Shown piece after piece: positions 23,183-32,562 of a stretch of DNA of 52,344 nt. A model generated the notes under the pieces. That model was given only the letters and a program-made list of their open reading frames with translations, was not told the DNA's origin and searched no databases. Source of the stretch: an uncultured Opitutia bacterium. GTDB lineage: Bacteria > Verrucomicrobiota > Verrucomicrobiia > Opitutales > UBA953. The stretch spans positions 1 through 52,344 of the forward strand of contig CAIWNE010000025.1 in assembly GCA_903913915.1 (NCBI GenBank), in the 5' to 3' direction. Positions within the stretch are counted from its first letter, which is position 1, and every line of letters starts with the position of its first letter. The translations under genes were made by a program, and so were the position numbers.

Positions 23183-25978
23183 TCAGAGGGAGGAAATGGA
23201 GGGGAGGACGACATAGACGCCGATGATATCGGCCGGAACGCAGGCCGTGACGGTTACCTGGCCGGAGGCCTTGGATGCGGCGCGCACGCGCTGGTGGTCG
23301 GCCTCGAGGGCCGCGGCGCGGGATTGGGCATACTGGGCCAGGACGGACTCCTTGGATTTCACGAGTTCAAGGGCTCCTTGAATTTCGCGGGTCTTAGTAT
23401 CGTTACGCAGATTGCCGACAGGAGGCTTATCCAGGAGCTTGAGCGGCGAGTCATTCTTCTCGGGATCATCCACCAGCGGCTGGTCGATGCGCCCGCCGAC
23501 GTAGGAGTAAGCAACAGACTCCTCGGCCATCAAAGTCGTGATCTCCCGATTACGGTGGGTAAGCCGGATCTGATGCCGGAGGCGCATGACCAGGATGACG
23601 GTCGGCTCCTGGACGTCGGCGCTTTCACAAGCACTGCAACGGCTAATCCTCGACTTGGAGGCCTCTTCTCCTTCCAGCCACTCTTCTAGGAGATACTCGG
23701 CGATCAGAGAGACCAAGGGGTGGCTACGGCCGACCGAAATCACGCGAGAAGGAGGACGCCCCCCGAAAGTGATACGAATCGTGCCTTCGAGTCCGGCCTC
23801 ATCGGACAGGCGCTCCTTCAAGGCTTCAGGCAGGTGGGTCAGGTTGACCTCGAGAACCTCATCGGTCGATTCAGAGGGAACGACGGTCGTCCCGGTACCC
23901 AGACGGCGGCAAGCTGCCTCAAGGAATCGGCGTACCGCGCCGGCGTCGCCGAGAAGCTTCTTTTGGCGATCGTATTCGGCGATCACCTCATCCGGCTTGA
24001 TGGCTCGTTGAGCGAAGATCGTATGCAGCTTCTTCGCGTGCTCTCGGGCATCCACCCATTTAGCCTCTAGGGCCTTCGCTTCAGGAGTATCACCCAGGTC
24101 GAGGGTCGTCTGCTTGGGGTTGGCCTTGATGAGCTCGGTCACGAGGACCTTGAGCATCGTATCGCCTTCGGTGGGGATGGCGACCGTCACGCCCAGCTCC
24201 TTCTTGATGCTGTCGGCCTTGCGCTGGATGACCTTCATCACGAGCGCGTCGACAGGATTGTCTTCGCCATGTAGCATCAACGAACGGATCTTCGCCTTGG
24301 GCTGCCCAAGGCGGTCCACTCGGCCGATGCGCTGCTCGTGGCGAGTCGGATTCCAAGCCAGGTCATAATGGATGACCGACGAAAAGACCGTCTGAAGGTT
24401 TACCCCTTCAGACAAACAGTCGGTTGCCACTAGGAGGCGACTAGGGGAATCACCCATCTCTTCGATGAGCTTAAGCCGCTCCTCGGGGCTCAGCGCTCCT
24501 GAAGCGGATTCCACACGGACGCCGGGAAGCCCGGCGCTGAGGTGTTTCTTCAGATATTCGGTCGTCGCGACATAGCGGCAGAAGACGACCGGATTGAACC
24601 CGGCTTCGGTCATCTTTTTCACTTCCGAGAGCAGAAGCTTCAGCTTGGGGTCATGGATGGGGCCGGAAAGCGCCTGTAGCTTGGGGATGAAAGGCGACTC
24701 CGGGCCGGACTCAGGGGCAAGGGCTGGTTGCTGTTCATTGGTAGGCTGGTCGGGTGCAGACTCCCCCTGCAGGTGTTCGCGAGCAGCTTTCTCGGATTCC
24801 AGCGCACGCGTGCGCAGCGCGCTGATGGCGGCATCAGGCGAGGAGGCGAGGCATCGCAGGAGGGCAAGCATGCCGAACCATGACTTACGTTCGCCCGATG
24901 TGTATTCCTCGCGGAGTTTCGCGATGACCTCTGCGTAGAGAGATTCCCACTTCGCACCTTGGAGATACGAAGCACCGGCATCCTCCCTGGCGGGGAAGCC
25001 GAGATTGGTGTTCTTCCAGTCCTCCTCGATGTCCTTACGTCGACGTTGGATGAAGAAATCTCGGAGCTTCTCACGGAGGCGCTTCACCTTCGGGTCGTCA
25101 GCGCTAAGATCGGCCAGACCGTTGAAGTCTGCATCGAGCAGGCCCAAGAGTTTATAATAGGCCTCGTTGTCGCCGGAGTAAGGCGTGGCGGAAAGGAGGA
25201 TCAGGTGGCGCTCCTTCTGGTCAGCCAAGTCTTGGAGGAGTTTTTGGCGAAGTTGGCGATCGGAGCCGGAGACACACGAGTGGACTTCGTCCACGATGAT
25301 ACACTCCGGAGCCTTGCTGAGAAAGTAGTCCCTGTTACGGTCACTCTTGATGTAATCGAGGCTAATAATGACGAACGGGTAATACTTGAAGAGGTCTTCG
25401 CCGGGAGGGAGGTTGCGCTCGATCTGGGCGGCGCGGGCAGCGGTGATGCACTCAGCCCGGATGTTGAACTTCTTGAGGAGCTCCCCGTGCCACTGTTCGA
25501 TGAGGTGGGGCGGGCAGAGTACGGCGAGTCGGCTGATCTCGCCGCGGTCGATGAGCTCCCTCGCGATCATGCAGGCCTCGATCGTCTTGCCCACGCCCAC
25601 GTCGTCCGCGATGAGGAGGCGAACGACATCCTGCTTCATCGCCATCAGCAATGGCACCAACTGGTAGACCTTGGGCTCGACCGCGATATTGCCGAAGGAG
25701 CGGAACGGCCCGGCACCAGAACGAAGTTTGAGCTGCAAGGCATCACGCAGGAGACGAGCGCCATCGTGCGTGCCGGGCTTGGTGGCATCCGGGGGGTTGA
25801 AATTCGCCGGACCAACCTTGCGGAACGGAACCTCAAGGGCCGGACATAGTACCACCTGGTCGGCCTCGGACCCGCCGAGGGGCCGCAGGACCAAGCGGGA
25901 CTCGGTGGACTTAGGCTGAACGACCCAATCGCGCCCACGCGCGGTCACGATCGTTCCGGGGCTGGATATCTCAGACAT
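23183..25978 (-). CDS. SNF2-family helicase, DrmD-like
   Basis: The protein has 931 residues from the ATG at 25978. This start gives an 8-bp overlap with the upstream helicase (ATGTCTGA); sequence before it is Ser/Pro/Arg-rich and lies within that gene. Motif I is at 125-135 (DDVGVGKTIEA), motif II is DEVH at 230-233, then LLSATPYSG (motif III), and late motifs in LLVATDCLSEGVNLQ and WNPTRHEQRIGRVDRLGQ. Long SNF2/RapA-type helicases with this DVGxGKT signature and a helical C-terminal half are the DrmD subunits of class 1 DISARM. It lies directly between a DUF1998 helicase and a DrmMI-like methylase, which is the strongest reason for the call. Confidence 0.85.
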   Translation of the reverse strand: MSEISSPGTIVTARGRDWVVQPKSTESRLVLRPLGGSEADQVVLCPALEVPFRKVGPANFNPPDATKPGTHDGARLLRDALQLKLRSGAGPFRSFGNIAVEPKVYQLVPLLMAMKQDVVRLLIADDVGVGKTIEACMIARELIDRGEISRLAVLCPPHLIEQWHGELLKKFNIRAECITAARAAQIERNLPPGEDLFKYYPFVIISLDYIKSDRNRDYFLSKAPECIIVDEVHSCVSGSDRQLRQKLLQDLADQKERHLILLSATPYSGDNEAYYKLLGLLDADFNGLADLSADDPKVKRLREKLRDFFIQRRRKDIEEDWKNTNLGFPAREDAGASYLQGAKWESLYAEVIAKLREEYTSGERKSWFGMLALLRCLASSPDAAISALRTRALESEKAAREHLQGESAPDQPTNEQQPALAPESGPESPFIPKLQALSGPIHDPKLKLLLSEVKKMTEAGFNPVVFCRYVATTEYLKKHLSAGLPGVRVESASGALSPEERLKLIEEMGDSPSRLLVATDCLSEGVNLQTVFSSVIHYDLAWNPTRHEQRIGRVDRLGQPKAKIRSLMLHGEDNPVDALVMKVIQRKADSIKKELGVTVAIPTEGDTMLKVLVTELIKANPKQTTLDLGDTPEAKALEAKWVDAREHAKKLHTIFAQRAIKPDEVIAEYDRQKKLLGDAGAVRRFLEAACRRLGTGTTVVPSESTDEVLEVNLTHLPEALKERLSDEAGLEGTIRITFGGRPPSRVISVGRSHPLVSLIAEYLLEEWLEGEEASKSRISRCSACESADVQEPTVILVMRLRHQIRLTHRNREITTLMAEESVAYSYVGGRIDQPLVDDPEKNDSPLKLLDKPPVGNLRNDTKTREIQGALELVKSKESVLAQYAQSRAAALEADHQRVRAASKASGQVTVTACVPADIIGVYVVLPSISSL

Positions 25979-28900
25979 TTCGACGAGTGATTTGGAAGTA
26001 TTCTGCGTTGGCGGCAAAGATCTCAGGCCAAGTGGCCGGAGACTCGGGGAACATGATGGCCTTGATTCGTTTGCTCTCCAGGTAGGCCACGACCTCAGCC
26101 GGGGCGGACCCCATGAAGACGGCGAGTCGTTGCTCAGGATAAAGCGCATCTACCTTACGGTCGAACCCGGTAAGTTCCACATCACGCTTTTCAGGATGAC
26201 GAAGGCCGAGCTCCGTGAGTTTCGAAATCCAGGCTCCGACAAGTCCGGTCGCCGGGATGACATCCGCGGGCTTGGCTAGCTTCACCGAGCCGGACGCGCA
26301 GGCCAACAGGAGCTCAACCACCTTCTTGTCCTGTCGGTTGATATGTTCGTGCTCAGTCTGGTTGTAGTAACTGAGCAAGCAGCGATAGCAGCCACGCTCA
26401 CAGCGTGGCTCGAGGTTCTTAAGGTCCGAGAAAGCAGCGGCGCCTTGAGGCAACTCGTAATGCATCAGCTCGAGGGCGCGCTTAGCAACCTTAGCCAACT
26501 CATCGGGCTCATTGGCAAGGCGAGTCAGCACACCCGCGCCGCCTTCGGCCGATTCATAGAGCAGGATGGAGGTCCGACGGTCCGGGTCGGGCAAAGGCTC
26601 GGCGGCTAGCTCGGACGCCTCGATCTGGAAATACATCTCGATACCTCTTTTAAGCGCCGACCCGAAGGTGGAGAGCTCATGCGGGTCGAGCTTCTCGTGA
26701 GGAGTGACGAGCAGGATGTTTCGGAAGTCCTCCACGTAGGGGATGATCTTCTGCGGCTTGATCTTGCTCGGATCATCCTTGTCGTCGGCGTCGGCGGACG
26801 GGTCCTCTTCCTTGCTCCACTGTCCCGTGACCGGGTTGATGTAGAATCCGAAGACGTTGCGGTCCTTGCGCCGGCGCCAACCCTTGTTGATGCGATAGAT
26901 GCGGGCCGTCGGGCCGTACTTAAGGTCAAGCAACGGCGATCCTGCGGCGGTGACATGGCTAGCCTCCGTCTTCTCAAGCTTGTCGTTCGCGCCGGGCATG
27001 AACTCGAAGGTCGTCTGAAGGTCATAACCCTGTCGCTGGCGTTCCTCGTCGTTGACCGTGATGCGCTCTTTGACCTGGGTGCTGACCTGTTCGATGCGGT
27101 ATAGCTCGTCGAGACGGGCAGCTTCGGCCAGAGGCGTACCGCAACCGACGCAGACGTCCTGAGACGGGCCTTGGCCGGAAACCATGCCGAAATGACCATG
27201 GCCGCACTTCGTGCAGATCGAGGCGACCGTAGTCGGAAGCCTGTCTCCATTCGCCGTCTTACCAAGGATCGCCTTGGTGACCTGGAACGTGCGTCCGAGG
27301 TGATAGATGATGCTGCGCGGTCCGAATTCGGAAATCGCCAGGAAGCGGGGACGGGAAATCGACACCATCGTGTCGTCCTGTTCACGCTGCTCTCCCGTAC
27401 CGATGGGAATCCACGCCATCAAAGGCAGACGCGGGAAGTTGTAACCCGGAAGGAAACCCTGGCTGGCAAGATAACGGTAGACGTAGAAATCGTTCTGGCT
27501 GCTGACTTTGTCGCCGATCAGCGAATTATACTGGCGGGAAGCATCATTGAATCGGCGACGGGCGATGTCGCGGTCGCGCTCGGCGACGGTGGAATCCTGA
27601 GTCACCTTGCTCGCGCTATCCATCTGCTCCTTTGCGTTGGTGACCAGTTCGCGCCAGCGATCCAAGGCCTTGTTAAAGGCCGTGGGGGCCTGCGTGACGA
27701 CGGACTTCGGCCAATCGGCGGAGAACCAAGGAGCGCGGACCGGCTCAAGGTCGGCCTTGATCTGGGCGACCACGGACTCCACCTCAGCCAAAGCCTTGTC
27801 GGCCAGGCCGTCTTTAGAGAAGTCGGAGACGACGGCCGGAAGAAGCGGGATGCCTGCTTGAGCCGGATCCACCAGGCCCTTCACGGAGGAGCCTAGGTCG
27901 CGCTCGGTAGCGGCGAGCCAGACAGCCTGAACGTGGCTCTGCACCAGCTCGCGATTCGATAGGTCGAGTGCAGGCTCGCGGACCTCGCCAGACACCATCT
28001 CGTTCGGATTGGAGCCGAACCACTGATCGTGCGGGCTCATCGCAGCACAGTACGTGATGACAAGCGCGGGCTGCCCTGAGCGACCGGCACGACCGCTACG
28101 CTGGGCGTAGTTGGCAGGAGTCGGCGGGACGTTGCGCAGAAGGACGAAGTTCAACGCGGAAATATCGACACCGAGCTCCATCGTAGGGGAGCACACCATG
28201 ACCGGCAGGCGCTGGATATCCTGATCGTGAACTTCCTTCCATCGCTTGATGTCGCTTTCGCCGAATCGGAACCGGTGTTCGAGAAGCTCGCGTCGGTCGT
28301 GCTCGACCTGTGCGGTATGTTCCTGTGCTTCAAAGTCGAAGAGCAGGGACGACTTATTGGCGAAGAGGTCGCTGACAGAACGGTACAACTCAAGGAAGTA
28401 AGGGTTCGCGCGTGTCGCCTCTGCCGGCGTCGCAGGAATCCAGAGAAGCTCCTGGCTCATCAGCTTCCAGCCCTTCTTGCCATTATCGAGATCGTCGGCG
28501 GCGGTAATACCCCAATCCAAGCCTTGGTGGAGGACCCACTCTACGAGCTTAGTAAGCGCGAGCTTACCGTCCGTCTTCTTCACGAAAGCGGCCTGAGTGT
28601 CGTTCCAGATATTAAGGCGAGAAAGATGGCGAATGATGCCCGACTTAGGGCCGGCAGAGACCAAGGACACTTTTCGGTTCCTGACCGCATTCATCACCAA
28701 GTAGGAGCCGTTGCTCAGTCGTTCGTCGTCATTGAAACACCAAGGCGCACGAAGCACTCGGCGGGCGGCTCCCTTTACGGTCTCCTGGCGGTTGGAGGCG
28801 AACTGGTCGGCGGCGATGCAAAGCTGGCGGCGCATCTGGATGACGACCTCCTGGATGAAGGCTCGACGCCCGTCGGGCTTAAGGTTCGCAAACAGTTCCG

Positions 28901-31211
28901 GCGCATCCTTCTTCGACTCGATATCAGCGGCAAAGGGTTCCAGCTGCTTAAGACGGACGTCGAGCAGCTCGAGCTGCTCAAGGTTCGGATGATTGAAACG
29001 CCAGCCTCGACGCAGGTCGAAAAGCAGACGATAGCCCACGACGAACTGCAGGGTCGCCGAGGCCTCGTTGAGCGCCCCGCCCTTCAGGTTTGGGTTCACC
29101 AAGAACTCGTTCAGCGCGGCCTCGTTCCCTGGAGCAAACCCGAGGGCCTGCACCACGTGGTCCGCCAGTTCCGCGATCGTCGCTCCGGAGGGGAAAGCCC
29201 TGAGAGCGGACATCAACGCGCCACGAAGGGTGAGCAGGAAGATAAAGTCGTTGAAGTGTCCCGCCTGAAGCGCGGCATCCTGGCGATTGTCCGAGAAAGC
29301 GAGCAACTTCCGGAAGTCGGGATCGCCTTTCTTGGGAGCTTCGCCCTCGAACAGTCGACGCAGCGAAGAGTAGACGATAGCGGTGGTTGCCGAAGAACGG
29401 CCTTCGCCGGACAAGCCAGCCAGACGATTAAAGTCACGACCCTTGAGGTCGTGGGCGACCTTACAGCTCACGCAAAAGCTGAACTTACCCGGAAGAAACC
29501 AGGCTTTCGTAGCACCATCAGCCGGACCGCCGGTCGAGACGCCATTGGATCCGACATGTACGCGCTGAGGAATGCGCCCCTTGAAGGAGTTCTTCACCTT
29601 GATCTCGTCCTCTTCGGGCTCCAGCCAATCGTCGGGAAGGTTTTCTTCAGCGCCGTCGAACGGATCTGGGAACTTGGCGCCCGTCTCCAACGGCGCCAGG
29701 TAGCCCGTGCCAAGGATGGCTTCGCCGTCGGCCTTAGGCACGTCGTCGATGTCGCGAGGATCGAATCCCGTGGGCGTCTTTACGACGGGCAGATATTCCT
29801 GTCCGCAGTTACGGCAGAAGTGACAGGTATAGAAGCGCGTGCCTGCCGGACGATCGGGGGCATAGGCCTGTCCGTCCAAGCTGAAGAGTCGTCGCGAGGC
29901 TGGCTCTAATGTCGTACGAAGGGTGCCGGCGCCTTTGATGAACTGGTGGAGTCGAAACGCGAAGAATCGGCGGCGTGAGTCCGCCGGATCCTTCACCTCA
30001 TATGCCGCGAGGAGAAATTGCTTCAGATAAGCGGCCGCCTGCTCTTTGGTCACCCCGCTGCCTGCATCCTTGGCGAATTGCTCTGACGCGACCTTAAGGG
30101 AAATAGGCTTCGCGCGACGCGCCGGCTTACCAGGGAGGACTTCGATTCCCATGTTCAGCTCTACCCAGACGGCGACCGGATGCTTACGGTAAGTCGCGAA
30201 GTCCTGCGCGGGCAAGGGCTCGGTGGTGCATTTGGCGAGGAGCGGATTGACGTCTTCTAGCGAAAGAGACGGATCAGTGACGCGTTCCAGCGTCTCGCCG
30301 ATGATGGAGCCCGGGGCGATTTCGGTGCCGAATAGTTTGGTCGCCACGCGTGAGACGACGCGTCGGCGCTCCTCTTCGTCGCCGGAAGACGACATCGTCG
30401 CTGAGGTGCCGATGCACAGCAACCCGTCGGCCTTGAGACGGGAGCGGACGCGACGTACGAGAAGTGCAACATCCGCGCCCTGACGGCCGCGATAAGTGTG
30501 CAACTCATCGAGCACCAGATACTCCAGGCCATGGCAGTTCGCGAGGACACGCTTGTCGTCTTCGCCGAATCGAGTCAGCAAGTACTCCAGCATCTGGAAG
30601 TTCGTCAGCAGGATATCCGGAGGATTGGCGGCGATGTGCGCGCGCTGAGCCTTGTCCTCCTGGCCAGTATATCGCTCAACCGAAACCGAATCACCGCCGA
30701 GGTTATCCGTGAACTTCTTCACCTCCTCGAGCTGGCTATTCGCCAAGGCGTTCATCGGATATACGATGATCGCCCGCGTACGCTTTGTCTTGTCGCCCGA
30801 AGCGCGCGCACGGAGCACGGCATCTACGATAGGGATAAAGTAGGTCAGCGACTTGCCCGAGCCCGTGCCCGTAGTCACCACGTAGCTCTTCTTGGCCTGA
30901 GCCTGCTGAATCGCGAAGACCTGGTGCTTGAACAGACGAAACGGGATGGCCGGCTCGCCCTGCTTCTTGATCGAGAAGAACTGAGCCGTCTGCGGGTGCA
31001 GCAGGCCGCCGGGAGCGGAGAGCTCTCTGACATCCTTGTCCCGGAGGTAGTTCGCGTTGAGCTGGAGGATCGGCTCCGGCCAGAAGCGGCCTTCATCGCT
31101 CTCCTTCTTGACGAATTCCTTGATGTCGGGAGCGGCGATATTAGCGAAGCTGGTCGAGAAACGGCTGTAATCAGAGATCAGCCCATCGCGAAATTCAAAG
31201 ATGTTGCTCAT
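25971..31211 (-). CDS. DEAD/DEAH helicase fused to DUF1998 (DrmA-DrmB-like), first gene of operon
   Basis: The protein has 1746 residues. The helicase motifs are TTGTGSGKS at 113-121, DELH at 235-238, GTSATMS, and the late motif YAQRSGRAGRSG at about 1035. Between the RecA halves is a long insertion with a Cys pair (FCRNCGQ). The C-terminal part has a second Cys cluster (CTKCGHG...VCVGCG) and a DUF1998 end with ESAEGGAGVL and CERGCYRCLLSYYNQ from residue 1604. In DISARM, DrmA is a helicase of about 1100-1200 residues and DrmB a DUF1998 protein of about 600; the length and domain order match a fusion of the two. Druantia DruE is the other large helicase-DUF1998 protein, but the DrmD and methylase neighbours favour DISARM. 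Confidence 0.85.
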   Translation of the reverse strand: MSNIFEFRDGLISDYSRFSTSFANIAAPDIKEFVKKESDEGRFWPEPILQLNANYLRDKDVRELSAPGGLLHPQTAQFFSIKKQGEPAIPFRLFKHQVFAIQQAQAKKSYVVTTGTGSGKSLTYFIPIVDAVLRARASGDKTKRTRAIIVYPMNALANSQLEEVKKFTDNLGGDSVSVERYTGQEDKAQRAHIAANPPDILLTNFQMLEYLLTRFGEDDKRVLANCHGLEYLVLDELHTYRGRQGADVALLVRRVRSRLKADGLLCIGTSATMSSSGDEEERRRVVSRVATKLFGTEIAPGSIIGETLERVTDPSLSLEDVNPLLAKCTTEPLPAQDFATYRKHPVAVWVELNMGIEVLPGKPARRAKPISLKVASEQFAKDAGSGVTKEQAAAYLKQFLLAAYEVKDPADSRRRFFAFRLHQFIKGAGTLRTTLEPASRRLFSLDGQAYAPDRPAGTRFYTCHFCRNCGQEYLPVVKTPTGFDPRDIDDVPKADGEAILGTGYLAPLETGAKFPDPFDGAEENLPDDWLEPEEDEIKVKNSFKGRIPQRVHVGSNGVSTGGPADGATKAWFLPGKFSFCVSCKVAHDLKGRDFNRLAGLSGEGRSSATTAIVYSSLRRLFEGEAPKKGDPDFRKLLAFSDNRQDAALQAGHFNDFIFLLTLRGALMSALRAFPSGATIAELADHVVQALGFAPGNEAALNEFLVNPNLKGGALNEASATLQFVVGYRLLFDLRRGWRFNHPNLEQLELLDVRLKQLEPFAADIESKKDAPELFANLKPDGRRAFIQEVVIQMRRQLCIAADQFASNRQETVKGAARRVLRAPWCFNDDERLSNGSYLVMNAVRNRKVSLVSAGPKSGIIRHLSRLNIWNDTQAAFVKKTDGKLALTKLVEWVLHQGLDWGITAADDLDNGKKGWKLMSQELLWIPATPAEATRANPYFLELYRSVSDLFANKSSLLFDFEAQEHTAQVEHDRRELLEHRFRFGESDIKRWKEVHDQDIQRLPVMVCSPTMELGVDISALNFVLLRNVPPTPANYAQRSGRAGRSGQPALVITYCAAMSPHDQWFGSNPNEMVSGEVREPALDLSNRELVQSHVQAVWLAATERDLGSSVKGLVDPAQAGIPLLPAVVSDFSKDGLADKALAEVESVVAQIKADLEPVRAPWFSADWPKSVVTQAPTAFNKALDRWRELVTNAKEQMDSASKVTQDSTVAERDRDIARRRFNDASRQYNSLIGDKVSSQNDFYVYRYLASQGFLPGYNFPRLPLMAWIPIGTGEQREQDDTMVSISRPRFLAISEFGPRSIIYHLGRTFQVTKAILGKTANGDRLPTTVASICTKCGHGHFGMVSGQGPSQDVCVGCGTPLAEAARLDELYRIEQVSTQVKERITVNDEERQRQGYDLQTTFEFMPGANDKLEKTEASHVTAAGSPLLDLKYGPTARIYRINKGWRRRKDRNVFGFYINPVTGQWSKEEDPSADADDKDDPSKIKPQKIIPYVEDFRNILLVTPHEKLDPHELSTFGSALKRGIEMYFQIEASELAAEPLPDPDRRTSILLYESAEGGAGVLTRLANEPDELAKVAKRALELMHYELPQGAAAFSDLKNLEPRCERGCYRCLLSYYNQTEHEHINRQDKKVVELLLACASGSVKLAKPADVIPATGLVGAWISKLTELGLRHPEKRDVELTGFDRKVDALYPEQRLAVFMGSAPAEVVAYLESKRIKAIMFPESPATWPEIFAANAEYFQITRRNV

Positions 31212-31269
31212 GAATGAGTGAGGGGGAGTTTTGCCTGCGGGGAAGAAGCGCTTGCTAGCTATTCTTTAC

Positions 31270-31281
31270 CCACTCGAGTGG
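31270..31281. promoter_or_regulatory. Palindrome CCACTCGAGTGG, possible operator
   Basis: A perfect 12-bp palindrome between the candidate TATAAT of the defence operon and its first ATG. It could bind a dimeric regulator; no regulator gene is adjacent. Confidence 0.35.
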
Positions 31282-31320
31282 CAACCACTTCCACCTATAC
31301 CTGACTTGTTTTCTGGATTT

Positions 31321-31326
31321 ATTATA
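31321..31326 (-). promoter_or_regulatory. Candidate -10 box for the seven-gene defence operon
   Basis: A perfect TATAAT on the minus strand, about 110 bp upstream of the helicase ATG. Sixteen bases further upstream is GCTACA, a weak -35 (three of six matches). No alternative within the next 16 kb of the operon is as good. Confidence 0.45.
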
Positions 31327-31616
31327 TCTCGTTAAAGCGGATTGTAGCTACAGCTTGACGGAGAGATTCCCTATTTATCCCTAAGCATCTTAATCTCATA
31401 AGTTAGCCGTCGGATTCCACACGCATAGCCCCAAGGTCCAGCCCCTCCCCTCTCGCGAGAAAATGGGAGTGACCGCTACGCCGCCTGTTCTCATGGCGCT
31501 AAATCGCCGAGGCTTAGGTCGGGCGAATCATCAAGAATCCGCTAAGATTTATAAACGCCCGGCGAGGGCGTCGTCTACACTCTACATATGTTACAAACCA
31601 CTAGATATCAATGATA

Positions 31617-31622
31617 TATAAT
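31617..31622 (+). promoter_or_regulatory. Candidate -10 box for the small-gene cluster
   Basis: A perfect TATAAT 50 bp upstream of the ATG at 31672, within ATATCAATGATATATAATGG. A TTACAA sits 20 bases upstream, too far for a standard -35, so the box may be extended or activator dependent. Confidence 0.4.
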
Positions 31623-31671
31623 GGTGTTAACATTTACTTGTTACCGAATCGCTGGTTTACTATTCTAGGGC

Positions 31672-32055
31672 ATGGAAGGCGCTGAATCACAATACTTCGA
31701 AGATCCGTACCACGACGACGTCGGCAAGGCGCTGAAGGCATTCGTAGTCGCTAAGACCAGGAAGGAGAACCACTTCGCGATGAGTAACCTGGTAGCCTGT
31801 CTCCGCTGGTATCGGTATAGGTTCAACGACGGTAAAAGATACCGGTACGGCTTAGGTCAGGTAGGGAAGTCCTACATCATCAAGGTAGGCTCGAAGAAGC
31901 TCGGATTGTTATCCAAGTACAGGAACCGATACGTAAGGATCGTATGCACGCATAGCCGCGGCTGGACAGTCCATCAATGGTTCGGGACGGTTAAGCTTAC
32001 GGCCGAGGAGGCCAATGCGCTCGTGCCGGCAACGATGCTGTGCTTCTATCCCTAA
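31672..32055 (+). CDS. Small basic hypothetical protein
   Basis: The protein has 127 residues and is rich in Lys, Arg and Tyr (LRWYRYRFNDGKRYRYGLGQVGKSYIIKVGSKKLGLLSKYRNRYVRIVCTHSRGW). The basic, aromatic character suggests nucleic-acid binding, but no family is recognised. It ends LTAEEANALVPATMLCFYP. It starts the rightward cluster, 33 bp before the next gene. The ATG at 31672 is preceded by a short TAGGG too close to act as a normal ribosome site. It lacks the GPF motif shared by the next two proteins. Confidence 0.6.
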   Translation: MEGAESQYFEDPYHDDVGKALKAFVVAKTRKENHFAMSNLVACLRWYRYRFNDGKRYRYGLGQVGKSYIIKVGSKKLGLLSKYRNRYVRIVCTHSRGWTVHQWFGTVKLTAEEANALVPATMLCFYP

Positions 32056-32088
32056 AGAGACTTCTGCGATAACCATCAAAACCTCGAA

Positions 32089-32562
32089 ATGGCGAAACTA
32101 CACTGGCATCGGATTCTTCAGGATGAGTCTGCTGCTCAACTTTTATGGGATGAGCTGGGCCATGATGACCTCGATCTGCTCGAAGACAGCTGCTCCATCT
32201 CGAGTCCTTGCGGCAAGACCCCGCTGATTAGGTTCCACTATGACGATGTCCAAGGCAACCCGGCCTGCTGCGGCGTTGAAAAGCTCGCCGGAAAATACCT
32301 CTTTTTCGGCGAATACTGCGCGGACGAAGATGATGCCGGGCCTTTCGACACCTTCGAAGAGGCGTTCGCGTGCATCCTGGACAAGGACGCCATCGATGTG
32401 GAAATGCTTTCTTATCGGGTAGAAAGCGTGCTGCCGTTCGATCAAACCCTCATGCTATGCGCTATGCACGTAGCCGAAGGACATACGATGGAGATTAATG
32501 GGCAGAATCACTTACTGCGAGATGGCAAGCTTCGTCCCACACCCAACCCCCAGATGCCGTGA
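32089..32562 (+). CDS. Hypothetical protein, GPF-motif paralogue 1
   Basis: The protein has 157 acidic residues. The recognisable core is in the second half: KYLFFGEYC, then AGPFDTFEEAFACILD, then YRVESVLPFDQ, then MHVAEGHTMEINGQNHLLRDG. The same order of elements occurs in the proteins at 32559-33017 and 33047-33517, so these three are paralogues. The N-terminal half (LLWDELGHDDLDLLEDSCS) is not shared. The stop overlaps the next start as GTGA. Function is unknown; small acidic duplicated proteins next to defence genes are often immunity or anti-toxin-like, but nothing here proves that. Confidence 0.65.
   Translation: MAKLHWHRILQDESAAQLLWDELGHDDLDLLEDSCSISSPCGKTPLIRFHYDDVQGNPACCGVEKLAGKYLFFGEYCADEDDAGPFDTFEEAFACILDKDAIDVEMLSYRVESVLPFDQTLMLCAMHVAEGHTMEINGQNHLLRDGKLRPTPNPQMP

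Larger units (their letters stand above)
31212..31671. other. AT-rich divergent intergenic region (460 bp)
   Basis: No gene is visible. This is the most AT-rich stretch of the window and separates the leftward defence operon from rightward small genes. It carries a candidate promoter for each direction (31321-31326 and 31617-31622). None of the GGTAGGG repeats occur here. CCACTCGAGTGG (about 31270-31281) is a 12-bp palindrome about 60 bp upstream of the operon start and might be an operator. Confidence 0.6.

Noticed and set aside
25979-26149. 57-residue N-terminal extension of the SNF2 helicase
   Set aside because: Ser/Pro/Arg-rich shadow of the upstream gene; the 8-bp overlap start at 25978 is natural for the operon.
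28227-29909. 560-residue plus-strand ORF inside the large helicase
   Set aside because: Complement of a well-supported helicase; no motif and no ribosome site.
14506-31211. A drmC-type phospholipase-D nuclease in the operon
   Set aside because: No HxK-type PLD motif was found in any of the seven proteins or adjacent ORFs.
14506-31211. Classification as BREX or Druantia
   Set aside because: No PglZ, BrxC-like AAA protein, DruA-D or DruH-like gene is present; the SNF2 helicase and methylase order favours DISARM.
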